Assembly (NCBI GenBank): GCA_033807775.1
Contig: CM066321.1
Span: forward strand, 235,344,350-235,408,349
Direction: 5' to 3'
Length of the DNA stretch: 64,000 nt
Origin: Saussurea involucrata
Lineage: Eukaryota > Streptophyta > Magnoliopsida > Asterales > Asteraceae
In this document: piece by piece, positions 11,941 through 23,279 of the stretch
How positions within the stretch are numbered: position 1 is the stretch's first letter
Layout: each line of letters opens with the position of its first letter
The notes under the pieces: generated by a model
What the model was told of the DNA's origin: nothing
Seen by the model: the letters and a program-made list of their open reading frames with translations, nothing else
Database searches by the model: none
Program-made: the position numbers and the translations under genes

Positions 11941-12270
11941 AGGTCTGTGGCAGTTGGGATAGAAATCTGCTTTCAAACCCTCAACCAAAACGATTTCGCG
12001 ATAGAAAATAACATTATAAACATACTTAACTCTTTCCTTGCAAACCCTTAGCTGCTTAAACACAAAGATGATGCCTAATATCCCCTTTAGAGCATTATTT
12101 TCGACTTTTAACCAAAAACTCCAAACAATCCGACTCAGCAGTAAAAACTACGTACAAGGATTGAATTCTGAAATTACCTGGTAAAATCAATGCAGAACTG
12201 GACGCCAATTTCCCACTTCTTCTTCCTAATTGCAGGTTGTAGTTGCTTCTTCCTTTCTCTGCTATCTCAC
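11941..12270. other. Unassigned DNA
   Basis: No recognised feature. It may belong to the LTR element that follows, if that LTR is longer than drawn. Confidence 0.4.
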
Positions 12271-13269
12271 TGTGAAACCAGTTTCTATTAGGTAATCATC
12301 AAATCATCCATTGATCTTGAACATAATAGAGATTTACATAGGAATTATGCACTTTCTCTCTCTAGAATGCTCTCACTTCTCTCTCTAGAATATTACAGTT
12401 AAGATCACTAATGAATTGCTTTCTTTTGACTTGCTTGAGACTTACTTGACATCTAAGCTAACTAATCCTATTTATACCTAGGATTACAAAGCATTAAATC
12501 TAATCTACTTTGACTTTTCATGACTTTGACTTTTACATTTGACTTTACAATCTTTGACTAATTACAAGACTTTACAATAAATCTTGAATACAATAATGCT
12601 CTAACAATCTCCCCCTTTGGATTCAAGATTTAAAAAAATATAGCAGCAGTCTTCAGTACTTTATCTTCAATACTTTATCTTTGACCGCTTTAAACTTTGA
12701 GGCTCAGATAATCTTCAAATAGCTTTATCTTCATTAGTTCACGGCGAACTATATGCTTTGACATTCTTTAAGAACTCAGCTTTGAAGAATCTTCAGTCAA
12801 ACATGAAAAGTCTTTGTCTTTCTCTATGAAAAATCAACCTTCTTCAATAAAATCTTCAACAGATTGTCTTCAAGTCTTGAACATGAAATTCCGATCTTTG
12901 TATAAAACCATCAATTCGGAACAAGATGAATCAGAAACAATTAGAGTTTGGATCAGAAAGATGTGAAACCATCCACATTGTTGAACTCTTAGGTGTAAGC
13001 GCATTCCGAGAACCACTCAGAACTAAGATAACCAAATTCAACAACATTTGGACTTCACATGATCATTCTTCCCCTGATCTTCAATCTTTGTTCACGAATC
13101 TTTGACTTGAAATATATTTGACTTGAAAGCTCTTTGACATGAAATATATTCAAGCACATTTGACATGAAATATATTCAAGCACATTTGAAAGCTCTTTGA
13201 CATGAAATATATTCAAGCACATTTGGACTTGCACCAAATTCAACAACATTTGGACTTGCACCAACTCAT
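12271..13269 (-). mobile_element. 3' end of a Sirevirus-like LTR element related to element B
   Basis: On the minus strand, internal DNA from 13269 down to 12607 matches the region before the 3' LTR of element B (27570-28085), including AAATCTTGAATCCAAAGGGG and a purine tract AAAGGGGGAGAT at about 12607-12618. An LTR beginning TGTTAGAGCATT follows, running from 12606 downward. Its other end is uncertain; CACA at about 12271 is one candidate. Beyond the first 30 bp or so the LTR differs strongly from that of B, so this is a related but separate family. A tandem repeat containing GACATGAAATATATTCAAGC occupies about 13085-13262. The gypsy LTR cuts the element off at 13270. Confidence 0.65.
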
Positions 13270-14013
13270 GTTTAGACTTGTAGTTATAATTCCGGATTGG
13301 GATTACACTTTGACACTTTGTAACACTTCTTTAGGTGAAAAGAAGTGAGTTGGAGTTGGCAGGTTCTTGTCGCAGTTCGTGGAATTCTGCCTTGCTTTCT
13401 GTGGTGAGTTCACTCACTGCGCAGGATAGAGATTGTATGCGCGCTGCTATAGTTCGTGTGTGTTAACTATTTTGTTTGTGTGTAGTACTAGGCAGAGTTA
13501 GTGTCTAGTATGAGATATTGGGTGTCGTATGAATCTCGGGGAGACCGAGGAATACGTACACGGGTGTTGTATGAACTCGAGGAGACCGAGAGATGCTTAC
13601 ACGCGTGTTGTATTAATTCGGGGAGACCGAATGATGCATGCATAGGGGTTCTTGCATGAGTTTTCTTGTATTATTAAAATGCATGTGTTGGTTTTTATAT
13701 CTATCTGCTGATAGGAGTGGTGTTGATATGATTGATATCGTATGCATGTGTTTGAATTCACTAAGCTTTTCAGGTACGAGTGGCAGCAAGGCGTGACGGT
13801 ACACACTGCGCGTTGAGAAGACCTTTGTCATTATTTATTTTGAGGCTTTTAAGTTTAGACTTATCACATTTTTCCGCTGTGTTTATTATGGACTGGTTGC
13901 CTAACTTAACGGTTTTCGATGAAACGTTTATTTGGGTCTAAACATTTATGGTTTTCTTTAATAAAATGGTATTTTTAAAAGTTAAAATTTATTGTAATTT
14001 TTGGGACGTTACA
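13270..14013 (+). repeat. Gypsy 5' LTR, left two-thirds missing
   Basis: It aligns to 19454-20245 of the 3' LTR with few substitutions. The 3' LTR has two extra pieces, of about 17 bp (near 19735) and 29 bp (near 19970). It ends GGGACGTTACA and starts abruptly at the junction with the minus-strand Sirevirus fragment. A short repeat with TCGGGGAGACCGA lies at about 13535-13640. Confidence 0.85.
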
Positions 14014-14016
14014 ACT

Positions 14017-14028
14017 TGGTATCAGAGC
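14017..14028 (+). other. Primer binding site, initiator Met-tRNA type
   Basis: TGGTATCAGAGC lies 3 bp after the LTR end. It is complementary to the 3' end of plant initiator methionine tRNA, the usual minus-strand primer of these elements. Confidence 0.9.
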
Positions 14029-14831
14029 ACAGCTTGAGTGAATCGAACACATTTCGGTGCGTTTGAGATGTTGAGTCTAAACATTTTAAGTTTGCGGCTC
14101 GGGATTTTCTTTCCTTTCAAAATTTTTGATAAAATAAAAGATAGGGAAAGTACGTTTGAGAAACGGTGACCGAAGGCGCAGTGTATACAGTCAGCCGATG
14201 CCAAGGGAAAAGGTAGAGTAGTTAGTGTAATTTATTGCTTTCTAGAACGTAGGAGTATGTATGCTAGATTGCCTGGTGCTGATTACACTGTACTGCATGT
14301 TGTTGCTTGCTAGTAGAAATTTATGCTAGTCTTGATAGGTTGCTAAGTGAATGCCTTATAAGTTGTATGCAGTAGGAACCAAATAGCCTTAGAATGTTGG
14401 ATTTAGTTCTATTGCGCAGCTCTTGTTTGAGTCCAACTGTTGTAGGATAGAATCTTTTATTCGAATGTCTATCTGATTTCACATTGTATGCAACTGTGCA
14501 TTCGCGAGGCGACTCGTCATGACTAGTGGAGATTTCGTCATAGCAAGGGTAGTGGGATGGGGTGAATTTCCTAGTGAACTAGGAAAAGTGTTGACATATG
14601 CTGGTACGGGCATATGGGTTAAACTGTCGGCAAGGAACTACTTGGGCACTTCGGGATGGGACTCGAAACAAGTAAGGATAGGTGTGGAAGGTAGTAGTAG
14701 AGCTCCTACAATCTGAAGCACAGGATCCGTGCTCGAGTCGGGGAAAGTCATGGAGAATCCGAGGAGTTGAGCGTGAGCGTAGTTAGCAGGATTTAGTGTG
14801 TGCTAATAGCTCGTTGTATTAATTACCCAGA
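14029..14831 (+). other. Gypsy 5' leader
   Basis: Untranslated leader between the primer site and gag. Open frames inside it are short and lack family motifs. Confidence 0.6.
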
Positions 14832-15972
14832 ATGGCCATCACAAGGAGGAACAACAATGCTGAATCAGATGCTGGTACTGGGCTTACTGCTGAGCAGATT
14901 CGTGAGATGATTGCGGATGAGGTGACTCATGCTATTGGGGAGGCGATCCCCGAGATTATTACCGCCATTCGTAACGAGGTAGTAGTGATGATGGAAGAGC
15001 GCATCGCGGCGATTCCACCCCCTGCTGGTGGGCAACCCCGAGCGCGAGAGTTTCAGTATCGGGATCTCTCTGCTTGTTCTCCTCCTGAGTTCAAGGGAGA
15101 CTCGAACCCGATCGTCAGTATGCGCTGGAACTCGGACATGGAGTGCGCATTCCTTACTAGTGGTTGTCCGGAGGACCTGAAGGTTCGTTTCGCGGTGAAC
15201 CTGTTACGAGATGGAGCGAAAGACTGGTGCGCTACTGCTTTGACGCTTAATGAGCGCACTACATTGACCTGGGAGGAGTTCGTTGTACGGTTTCGTGCAG
15301 AGTATGTGCCTCCAGTGGAGATGGAGAGGATTGCTAAGGAGTTCTTGGAGCTCACTCAGACTACGGAGACCGTGAAAGAAATGAACCGAAAGTTCACGGA
15401 GATGGCACTATTCTATCCTCAGTATGCTGCTTCGGAGGACATAAAGATGATGCGGTACAAGGATATGTTACGTACCGAGATCAGGGAGTTCGTGAGTACT
15501 GCACAGTATGCTACACTTGCTGCGATGATGGAGGCTACCCGGAGACGAGAACTTGAGTTGGAGACGCAGGACAAGAAGAGGAAAGCGGCGCAGGCCGTCG
15601 CACCAGTATCGGTTGTTCCAGCAAAAATGAGGTTTTCGGACTCGCGCTCGAGTCAAAGAAGCAGTGAGTTTAAGCCCAGAGATAGTAACGGAAGGAGAGA
15701 TGAATGTTTCAAGTGTGGCCAGGTGGGACACTACGGTCGTGACTGCAGGGTATCACTGATGGTCTGTTTTAACTGCAAACAGACGGGACATGTGAAGGCC
15801 AATTGCCCGAATCCGAGGGTTGCCGATGGGGGTGGGGCACAAGGAGCTCCTGCAGCTGCTCCTTTGCGTATTACGGATGGTCGTGTGGGTCAGGCTGGGA
15901 CCGAGACGGCCCAAGGTAGAGTTCATCAACTGAAGGCGGATGAGGCACAGGCTACGCCTAAAGTGGTGACAG
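14832..15972 (+). CDS. Gypsy gag (capsid and nucleocapsid)
   Basis: Begins ATGGCCATCACAAGGAGG. About 380 residues up to the insertion at 15973. The retrotransposon gag core covers about residues 75-225 (PPEFKGDSNPI through TRRRELELE). Two CCHC zinc knuckles follow: CFKCGQVGHYGRDC (about 15704-15745) and CFNCKQTGHVKANC. The protein would form the particle and bind the element's RNA. The gag frame itself has no stop. The 74-bp insertion just after it makes the frame run on into foreign codons and stop at 16056-16058. Without that insertion, gag and protease would be in one frame, as is usual for this group. Confidence 0.85.
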
Positions 15973-16046
15973 GTATATTTCATCACTTGAATTTATTGGT
16001 TACTGATTTTATATGTGGTTACATTTTGCTTAAACTGTATGATCAA
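15973..16046. other. 74-bp AT-rich insertion at the gag/protease joint
   Basis: The insert begins GTATATTTCATCAC and ends AACTGTATGATCAA. The next bases, GTACGTTC, resume the expected coding sequence. Gag is in frame 0 (position modulo 3) and the protease in frame 2. The difference equals 74 modulo 3, so removing exactly this piece would make one continuous frame. GTA is repeated at both edges, which could be a 3-bp target duplication. The donor-like GTATAT start is intron-like, but no AG acceptor gives the right frame. Confidence 0.7.
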
Positions 16047-17173
16047 GTACGTTCTTAGTTAACTCAGTGCCTGCTGTAGTGATGTTTGATAGCGGGGCTA
16101 CTCTTTCTTTCGTGTCTCACACTTTTAGTGAGCGTTTGGGCCGTAGTGTAGGACGGTTAGGCTGTCCACTTGTGGTTGAGGTTGCTGATGATAGGACCTT
16201 GACGGTTACCGATGTGTATCGTGGGTGTACTTTGGAAATCTCTGGTGTGAGATTTCCTATCGACCTGATTCCGATCGCTATGCGTGAGTTGTGCGTGATC
16301 GTGGGCATGGATTGGATGGATGTTTTTGATGCAGAGATTGTTTGTCGTCGCAAACAAGTACGAGTTCGAACCCCAAGCGGGGGAGAACTGTTGGTTCAGG
16401 GCGACTCGCCCAGGCGGACCTCAACGATATGTTCGGCTGCGAGGGCTCGGAGGTACTTACAGCACAGTGGCCAGGGATATTTAGCGTATGTGATAGACAC
16501 GCGCGGCGACGAAGAGAAGAAGACTGCGGAGGATGTGCCAGTTATACGGGAGTTTGCTGACGTACTTCCCGATGATTTACCGGGGATACCTCCCGAGAGA
16601 CAGGTAGAGTTCCGCATTGACTTGATTCTGGGTGCTGCTCTAGTGGCCAAGGCACCTTATCGCCTGGCTCCACCGGAAATGACGGAGTTGTACACTCAGT
16701 TGCAAGAACTTCTCGAAAAAGTGTTCATCAAGCCGAGTTGTTCACCGTGGGGAGCCCCGATTCTGTTTGTGAAGAAGAAGGACGGTTCCCAACGGATGTG
16801 TATAGACTACCGTGAGTTGAATAAGCTTACGGTGAAGAATCGTTATCCTTTGCCAAGGATCGGCGACTTATTCGACCAACTACAGGGAGCCTCGTGGTTC
16901 TCTAAGATTGATTTGAGATCGGGGTATCCTCAGATGCGGGTGAGAAGCGAGGATACAGAGAAGACGGCATTTCGTACACGTTATGGCCATTACGAGTTTA
17001 TAGTGATGCCTTTCGGGCTCACCAATGCACCAGCAGCGTTCATGGACCTCATGAACAGGGTGTGTAGTCCGATGCTGGATCGGTCGGTGATTGTGTTCAT
17101 CGACGATATTCTCGTGTATTCGAAGTCGAAGGAAGAGCATGAGACGCATTTGCGAGAAGTTTTGGAAGTTTAA
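16047..17173 (+). pseudogene. Gypsy protease and reverse transcriptase, truncated after RT
   Basis: An aspartic protease with DSGATLSFVS (D at 16088) is followed by a linker and then RT with LPGIPPERQVEF, YRLAPPEM, KKDGSQRMCIDYRELN, LRSGYPQM, FGLTNAPA and the catalytic FIDDILVYSK box (about 17094-17123). The frame ends at 17171-17173. The next expected RT motif, FLGHVVNHEG, is readable in another frame at about 17231-17260, so a small indel occurred near 17165. RNase H and the integrase core are absent. The protein would have matured gag and copied the RNA; here it cannot be complete. Confidence 0.85.
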
Positions 17174-17329
17174 GACGGGAGAAGCTTTATGCTAAGTTCT
17201 CCAAGTGTGAGCTCTGGTTACGAGAGGTCCAATTCCTAGGACATGTCGTGAATCATGAGGGGTATTATGGTCGATTCGGCCAAGATTACCACAATAATGC
17301 GGTGGGAGGTGCCGAAGACCCCCACTGAA

Positions 17330-18018
17330 GTGTGGAGTTTTCCTACAACAACAACTTCCATTCCAGTATTGGCAGGCCACCGTACGAGTTGTTGTATGGT
17401 AGGAAGTACATGACGCCCATTTGCTGGGGCGAGGTTGGTCAGCGAGTACTGGGAAGCACTGATATTGTGCTAAAGACGACTGAGATGATATTGATGGTGC
17501 GGGACCATTTAGTTACTGCACAGAGTCGGCAGAAGAGCTACGCCGACAAGAGACGATCAGACTTGGAGTTTCAAGTGGGGGATTATGTTTTGCTGAAGGT
17601 TTCGCCCTGGAAAGGGGTGATTCGGTTTCGTAAACGGGGAAAGTTAGGACCCCGTTACATTGGACCTTACAAGATCATTGCTCGAGTGGGAAAGGTAGCT
17701 TATCGCTTGGAGTTACCGGACGAGCTGAGTTTGACCCACAACACCTTCCACGTGTCTCAGCTGCGGAAGTGTGTGGTGGATGAGTCCGCGATGATTCCTC
17801 TCGAGGATATTCAGATCGACAAGCGGCTTAATTACGTAGAAAGGAAGATCGCCATTAATGACAAGAGGACGAGGACCTCGCGTAACAAGGTAATTGGCTT
17901 AGTGAAGGTCCAGTGGCAACACCGAAAGGGTTCCGAGTGGACTTGGGAACCCGAAGCTGAGATGCGGGAGAACTATCCGGAGCTATTTGCGGACGTAGAC
18001 TTCGAGGACGAAGTCTAA
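17330..18018 (+). pseudogene. Gypsy integrase C-terminal part with chromodomain
   Basis: It starts at the deletion joint. The left side still reads RT-connection sequence (EVPKTPTE), and the right side begins in the integrase at EFSYNNNFHSSIGRPPYELL. GPYKIIARVGKVAYRLELP (C-terminal DNA-binding part) and NTFHVSQLRK follow. The last 60 residues resemble a chromodomain (LVKVQWQHRKGSEWTWEPE), which in this group steers insertion to heterochromatin. The catalytic D,D,E residues fall in the deleted part. The joint shares only a few bases (AGTG), which suggests end-joining. Confidence 0.82.
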
Positions 18019-18035
18019 TTCAAGCGGGGGAGAGT
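18019..18035 (+). other. Gypsy polypurine tract
   Basis: AAGCGGGGGAGAGT directly precedes the 3' LTR, the normal place for the plus-strand primer. Confidence 0.8.
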
Positions 18036-20245
18036 TGTAAAGCCCGTGTCCCGGTATGGAATTCTTCCTGTTTAGTTATTTATTTATTTTGTAATTTCCT
18101 TTAATCGAATTTTAACGGAAAAGACCAAAATGTTAAAGCGTTATGAGGAGGGACTATTTTGGTTAAGTGTGTAACTTGTTCGTAAGGAATCATGAAGGCA
18201 GGGACCAGTTTTGTATTTCTCCCTAAGTTGCATGGGATCGGCCCATAAGGAACCGACCCCTCCTCTTCCCCTTCTCATTTTGCTTGCGTTGCACCCAAAG
18301 GAAACCACGAAAAACCCTAATAGCATCTACCCTACTATCCCCTTCCCTCCCCCTTGTTGCCGCCGTTGGACCACCCACAATCCGCCGGCACCATCGCTGC
18401 TGGTTCTGCCGGCGAGAGAAGCAAAGTGCAGCGAGAGAGGGAGAGATTGAGAGAGAGAGAGAGAGAGCCGGAGTTCGGGTGTCGTTACTGTGTCGTCGCG
18501 AGGTAAGGTCCTTTCTCTTTGTCTTTCTTCCCTTCGTCGTTGATCCACCACAAGAACCACCGCCGCCGTCGCAGCCACGGCTGCCGACGGTGTGCGCCGC
18601 CGCCGTGCGCCACCATTGCGGTGGTTGCATGGTGCATGTCTACTGTGTTTTAGTCGTTCGTGGGTATAGGTGCGGCTCGAGTTATTTGGTTGGAGAGTCC
18701 CGGTTGCCTCGCCTGAGTCGTTCTTCAAAGCCAGCACCGCCGCCGCAGCCTTGGCTGCCGTCGGTGTGTGTGGCCGCCGTACACCACCATTAAGGTGGTG
18801 GTATCGTGCGTGGTTAGGGTTGGTCGGGTGTGGGTGTCTGATCCGCGAGATGTTAGCCAAACCATCCCTTTGAGTCTCGTCGGTTTTGTATACCGAAACA
18901 GCACCACCGTGGGTGATGGCTGCCGCCGCCGCTGCCGCTGACCACCACTGCCGGAGGTGGCAGTGGGTGGTGCTTGTTAGTCCAGCCCCTAGTGACCTAA
19001 ACCCTGGCCTATGCGTAAACCTTAACCCTATTGAAGAAACCCTAAACCGTTTGCAAGGTTATCATTTTATGTGAAACGTCCGTTTTATCCCTGTCTTGTA
19101 AAATCCGCAGTTTATTCTAGGAAGCTCGGATTGAGGTGAAACAAGTGCAAAAATTTCACAAATTGTGTCTACTGAGTTTCTTATGTTTTGTAGAAAAATC
19201 AATTCGGCCTCTAGATAGGGCCAAAATGGCAATTAGTTCAGACTGGTCCGGAATTCCTGTTTCGGGTAGTCTGTCTTAGGAGATTCATATAAAATAGTAG
19301 GGACCTCGTATGAACGCGTGCGATATGTCCCTGGAAACCTAAGACATAGAACTTTCTAAGTATTGAATAATATTTATGGTTTGATGGGTTTAAGGGGGGC
19401 TAAACAGGTCACGAACAGACCTGCAGTGTTAGATTAAAAGCCGGAAAACGCACGTTTAGACTTGTAGTTATAATTCCGGGTTGGGATTACACTTTGACAC
19501 TTTGTAACACTTCTTTAGGTGAAAAGAAGTGAGTTGGAGTTGGCAGGTTCTTGTCGAAGTTCGTGGAGTTCTGCCTTGCTTTCTGTGGTGAGTTCACTCA
19601 CTGCGTAGGATAGAGATTGTATGCGCGCTGCTATAGTTCGTGTTTGTTAACTGTTTTGTTTGTGTGTAGTACTAGGCAGAGTTAGTGTCTAGTATGAGAT
19701 CTTGGGTGTCGTATGAATCTCGGGGAGACTGAGGACTCGGGGAGACTGAGGAATACGTACACGGGTGTTGTATGAACTCGGGGAGACCGAGGGATGCTTA
19801 CACGAGTGTTGTATTAATTCGGGGAGACCGAATGATGCATGCATATGGGTTCTTGCATGAGTTTGCTTGTATTATTAAACTGCATGTGTTGGTTGTTATA
19901 TCTATCTGCTGATAGGAGTGGTGTCGATATGATTGATATCGTATGCATGTGTTTGAATTCACTAAGCTTTGTGCTTACTCTTTCCCTACAAATTACTTTT
20001 TCAGGTACGAGTGGCAGCAAGGCGTGATGGTACACACTGGCGCGTTGAGAAGACCTTTGTCATTATTTATTTTGAGACTTTTAAGTTTAGACTTATCACA
20101 TTTTTCCGCTGTGTTTATTATGGGCTGGTTGCCTAACTTAACGGTTTTCGATGAAACGGTTATTTGGGTCTAAACATTTATGGTTTTCTTTAATAAAATG
20201 GTATTTTTAAAAGTTAAAATTTAATGTAATTTTTGGGACGTTACA
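18036..20245 (+). repeat. Gypsy 3' LTR (2.2 kb) with a GC-rich internal block
   Basis: Starts TGTAAAGCCCGTGTC and ends GGGACGTTACA, and it is flanked by the purine tract. Between about 18220 and 18980 it turns GC-rich with CGCCGCC runs, an AAAACCCTAA box and a GA microsatellite, resembling the 5' end of a plant gene. Frames of 130-180 codons cross this block on both strands but have no recognisable domain. It could be the LTR promoter/UTR or captured host DNA. Confidence 0.85.
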
Positions 20246-20500
20246 TCTTGAAATAATTGACTGTCTAAAGTAGGGGTCATAGCCAACTTTAATTTCTCCA
20301 CACGTTGATTATTATTACTAGCGTTATCAAATGAAATGCTAATGACTTTAGTATATAGATTATAAAACATAAGACTTTTTTAGCAATTGAAAATTGACGA
20401 TAACCCGAATGTGCACACTAAAACGGTTCAAACGTGATTACACATTTGAATAAATGCGACGATTGCGGCTCAATCCAATGCGTCGTTATGCATATATAAG
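20246..20500 (-). pseudogene. hAT transposase relic
   Basis: On the minus strand, 20385 to about 20247 read as MFYNLYTKVISISFDNASNN and then QRVEKLKLAMTPTLDSQLF. The FDNASNN box is the hallmark around the second catalytic aspartate of plant hAT transposases (RICESLEEPER type). Upstream on the same strand, about 20485-20425, a second short frame has WIEPQS, which resembles the preceding conserved segment, but it is out of phase and contains stops. This is probably the oldest DNA of the immediate region, into which the gypsy element and element S inserted. Confidence 0.6.
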
Positions 20501-20533
20501 AAACAGGGAATCAGTGTGGTGCGCTACATATAT

Positions 20534-21498
20534 TGTTGGTCCCGAAGGCCTATACAAGTTTGTAGAAGGGGGGGTTGAATACAAACACACAAATTTTACT
20601 TTTCTAAATTGTTTATTGATAAATCATTAACAATTTACAGCTTGATGCGGAAACAAGATTAAGGATAAACCTAAATCTAAACAAGTTGGAACACTAAGGT
20701 TTCTTGCACTAAGAGAGATAAGGAAATTACTAATAATAACCTATCTTGAGATAAGAGATTGAACTTGTCCAGAGTTAGCAAGTTACTTCAAATGAAGTGG
20801 GTTCATCTCTTTATATACTGCATGCATTTAATGCAAGTCAGTATACACTTTACACGTGTCATCAACTGGTTGGTTGCATGTCATTGACCTTTGTTGACAA
20901 CCTTAGTAGCCGCATGGATGAACAGTGTAGTATCAGAGTGGTTGTACGATTTCAGACAATCGGAGGTTCTTTTCTGACATTTCGTACAGAGTCGTGCAAG
21001 GGTGGTTAAGACAAAAGTACTTTGTATGGAGGACTTCATGATCAGCTTTCGTTGATTCAGAGCATTATCACTATCTATTCAGCGAATGATAAAGTTCAGC
21101 GATAGCTGAAGTCTTGTACTTGATACTTCACGTTGAGTGGACAAATCTGAGTCTTCGCTGATCCGAATCAGTTCATTAGGAGACTTGTCGCTGGTTCTTG
21201 AGCTTGATCTTCGACTTCAGCGTAGAACCTTTGTTGACGTGAAACTTGTCTTCAGGGATCATAAGTAAACAACTAACTTATCAGCGATCATCATAATGAC
21301 TGAACAGACTCAGAGCATTAATGGTGAACAGTGTTCGCTGAATGTTTAATTTAAAGAGCGAGAGTTCCTATCAGCGGTACTGTAAGATCTTAGTACTTAT
21401 CAGCGATAGTGAAACTCTGATACATATTGTTTACTTACAATTTTCACTAAGTATATAAGAGTGGGTCATTATCAAATCACTGAGGGTTTGGATCAACA
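20534..21498 (-). repeat. Sirevirus S 3' LTR
   Basis: On the minus strand it begins TGTTGATCCAAACCC (at 21498) and ends CGGGACCAACA (at 20534), the usual TG...CA. It is 965 bp. Between 21079 and 21406 the word CAGCG or CGCTG occurs nine times. With the 5' LTR lost, age and target duplication cannot be read. Confidence 0.8.
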
Positions 21499-21508
21499 AT
21501 CTCCCCCT
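21499..21508 (-). other. Sirevirus S polypurine tract
   Basis: AGGGGGAGAT on the minus strand directly before the LTR, the characteristic Sirevirus plus-strand primer. Confidence 0.85.
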
Positions 21509-22623
21509 ATTTGATTATGACATAGCAACAAAGAAAATTGCTATTTAATGAAAACATAAGGATAAAAAGAACTCATAAAATATTTGTCCCTTTTACAGTT
21601 TTCTGGGATCTTTTCAGTACTGATGGAGTAAAGTACGTTCGCTGAAATCTTTCTTTAAAACTTTGAATCAGGTTACAAAGAGAAATGGAAAGATTACAAG
21701 TACAAGCGAAATAAATTACAAGTACAAAAGAATAACTGATACAATAGAGAAATAGGCGATCATATCAGTTTGTAAAGGGTTCTTCCTTAATGATAAGTTC
21801 ATCAAGGGTCATTGATGTGGTGGGAATCATCCAGTCAGGAACGGTTACACCTTGTTTTCTTTTGATCAGCGCTTCTTCAAAAATCAAGGGTTTTAGATGT
21901 CGTGCCTGAGGGTGATTCCTGAAGTCACACCAGTAGATGAGATCTCTCAGCTGTTCGATGGGAGTGATGTGAAGTTAAGAGATGCGTTGAAAATGCTTTC
22001 CACCATCGTAGTCATGGAAAAATATCCCGTAGGGTTCGCTTATGACTTTGCCAGGGATGAAAGTCTCACCAGGAGGAAGAGATGTGTCAAGCATGGAAAG
22101 ATCAGGATCAGGACCAAGGACTTCAGCACGTGAAAAACCAATACCTGTTTCATTTCGTATGACAGGGCCATCAATTGAAGATTTAGATTTTATCTTCTTC
22201 GCTGAGGCCTTTCTTTTCTGACTTTAGAGGAGGAGGAGGAGGAATATCCACACAGGAGTAGACTAAGTCGATTTGTTTGTTGATAAGCTTTTCAACATGT
22301 TCCTTGTACTTCGACTGAGACTTCTGGATGGCTAACCTGATATCCAACCATTCAGAGAGACCGTACTTCGTTATGGCTTCAGCATAGAATTTTTCGTACT
22401 TCTTATCTTCTCTGAATATCTCGACTTCAGCGATTGAAACAAGGGTTGTTCTTCCAGAGATGAATACCTTGTTGATTTTGGCAGGAGAGAGTCTGTAGTT
22501 GACCTTTTCTTTGCACCAGGCTAAAGTAGACTGAGACACAGTTCTCTTTTCTTCAGTTATCTTCTTGGCGTCTTCCCAGAGCTGACGTTGAACATCAATG
22601 GGAACTCTTTTCAGCTTGGGGTC

Positions 22624-22867
22624 TGTTAGAGCATTGTTGTATTCAAGATTTACTGTAAATTCAATGTACTGTATTTGTTAGCTGTGCCTTTATACCTTGT
22701 ATGTTATGGGTATAAATAGGCATGTCTAGTTCATTTGTTAGAAAGCTTTTGTAATCTTTTAGAAACCTTTTGTAATCCTTTGAGATCAATACATGGATGA
22801 CATATTTGCTCTCTAGATTCTCTCTCACTACATTCATATCTTATTGCTAGAGATTTGGGATTTATCA
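22624..22867 (+). repeat. Element B 5' LTR
   Basis: Begins TGTTAGAGCATTG and ends GGGATTTATCA. TATAAATAGG at about 22710-22720 is a good TATA box, which puts the transcript start in the second half of the LTR. Confidence 0.92.
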
Positions 22868-22869
22868 AT

Positions 22870-22881
22870 TGGTATCAGAGC
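22870..22881 (+). other. Element B primer binding site
   Basis: TGGTATCAGAGC, 2 bp after the LTR, complementary to initiator Met-tRNA. Confidence 0.9.
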
Positions 22882-23279
22882 TAAACAGAAGATTCAAGCA
22901 GATCGAAGACCAAATTGAAGAATTTTTACACTAAAGCTGAAGAATTCGGATTGGGTGTTCATCACTATTCATCTGATTTTTTTTAAATTTTGATCTTTTG
23001 AATCAATTTCTTGCATCACTGAACTCGGAATTGATTACTGATCATCTTTAATTCTTGGATCAACATCAAAAACTGCACAAAATCATCTGATTTGATCAAT
23101 TTTTAAGATTTTGTTCGAAAACCAAAAATTCACTGTTTTGATCTTAATCTGTTCAAATTGATCGAATTGTGAATTGCAATCAACAAGAAAAGTGTGCGGA
23201 TTTCAATTTCGAACAAATCGATACAAGTTTCATACCATTTGATCAAGAATTGAAAAAGTTATGGCAGATTAAGTGTTTT

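Larger units (their letters stand above)
13270..20245 (+). mobile_element. Tekay-like Ty3/gypsy chromovirus, 5'-truncated and internally deleted
   Basis: The parts in order are a partial 5' LTR (13270-14013), a Met-tRNA primer site, a leader, gag, protease, RT, a deletion joint near 17330, the integrase C-terminus with chromodomain, a purine tract and a complete 3' LTR (18036-20245). Two CCHC knuckles in gag and a chromodomain after integrase point to the Tekay/Del branch. The missing first 1.4 kb of the 5' LTR, the loss of RNase H and the integrase core, and a frameshift after RT make it inactive. Confidence 0.88.

Noticed and set aside
18210..18870. Overlapping frames of up to 177 codons on both strands in the gypsy LTR
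   Set aside because: They lie in a GC-rich LTR block with few stops, have no domain, and are open on both strands at once.
21897..22133. Plus-strand frame of 78 codons
   Set aside because: It lies opposite the shifted C-terminus of the S third gene, which reads better on the minus strand.
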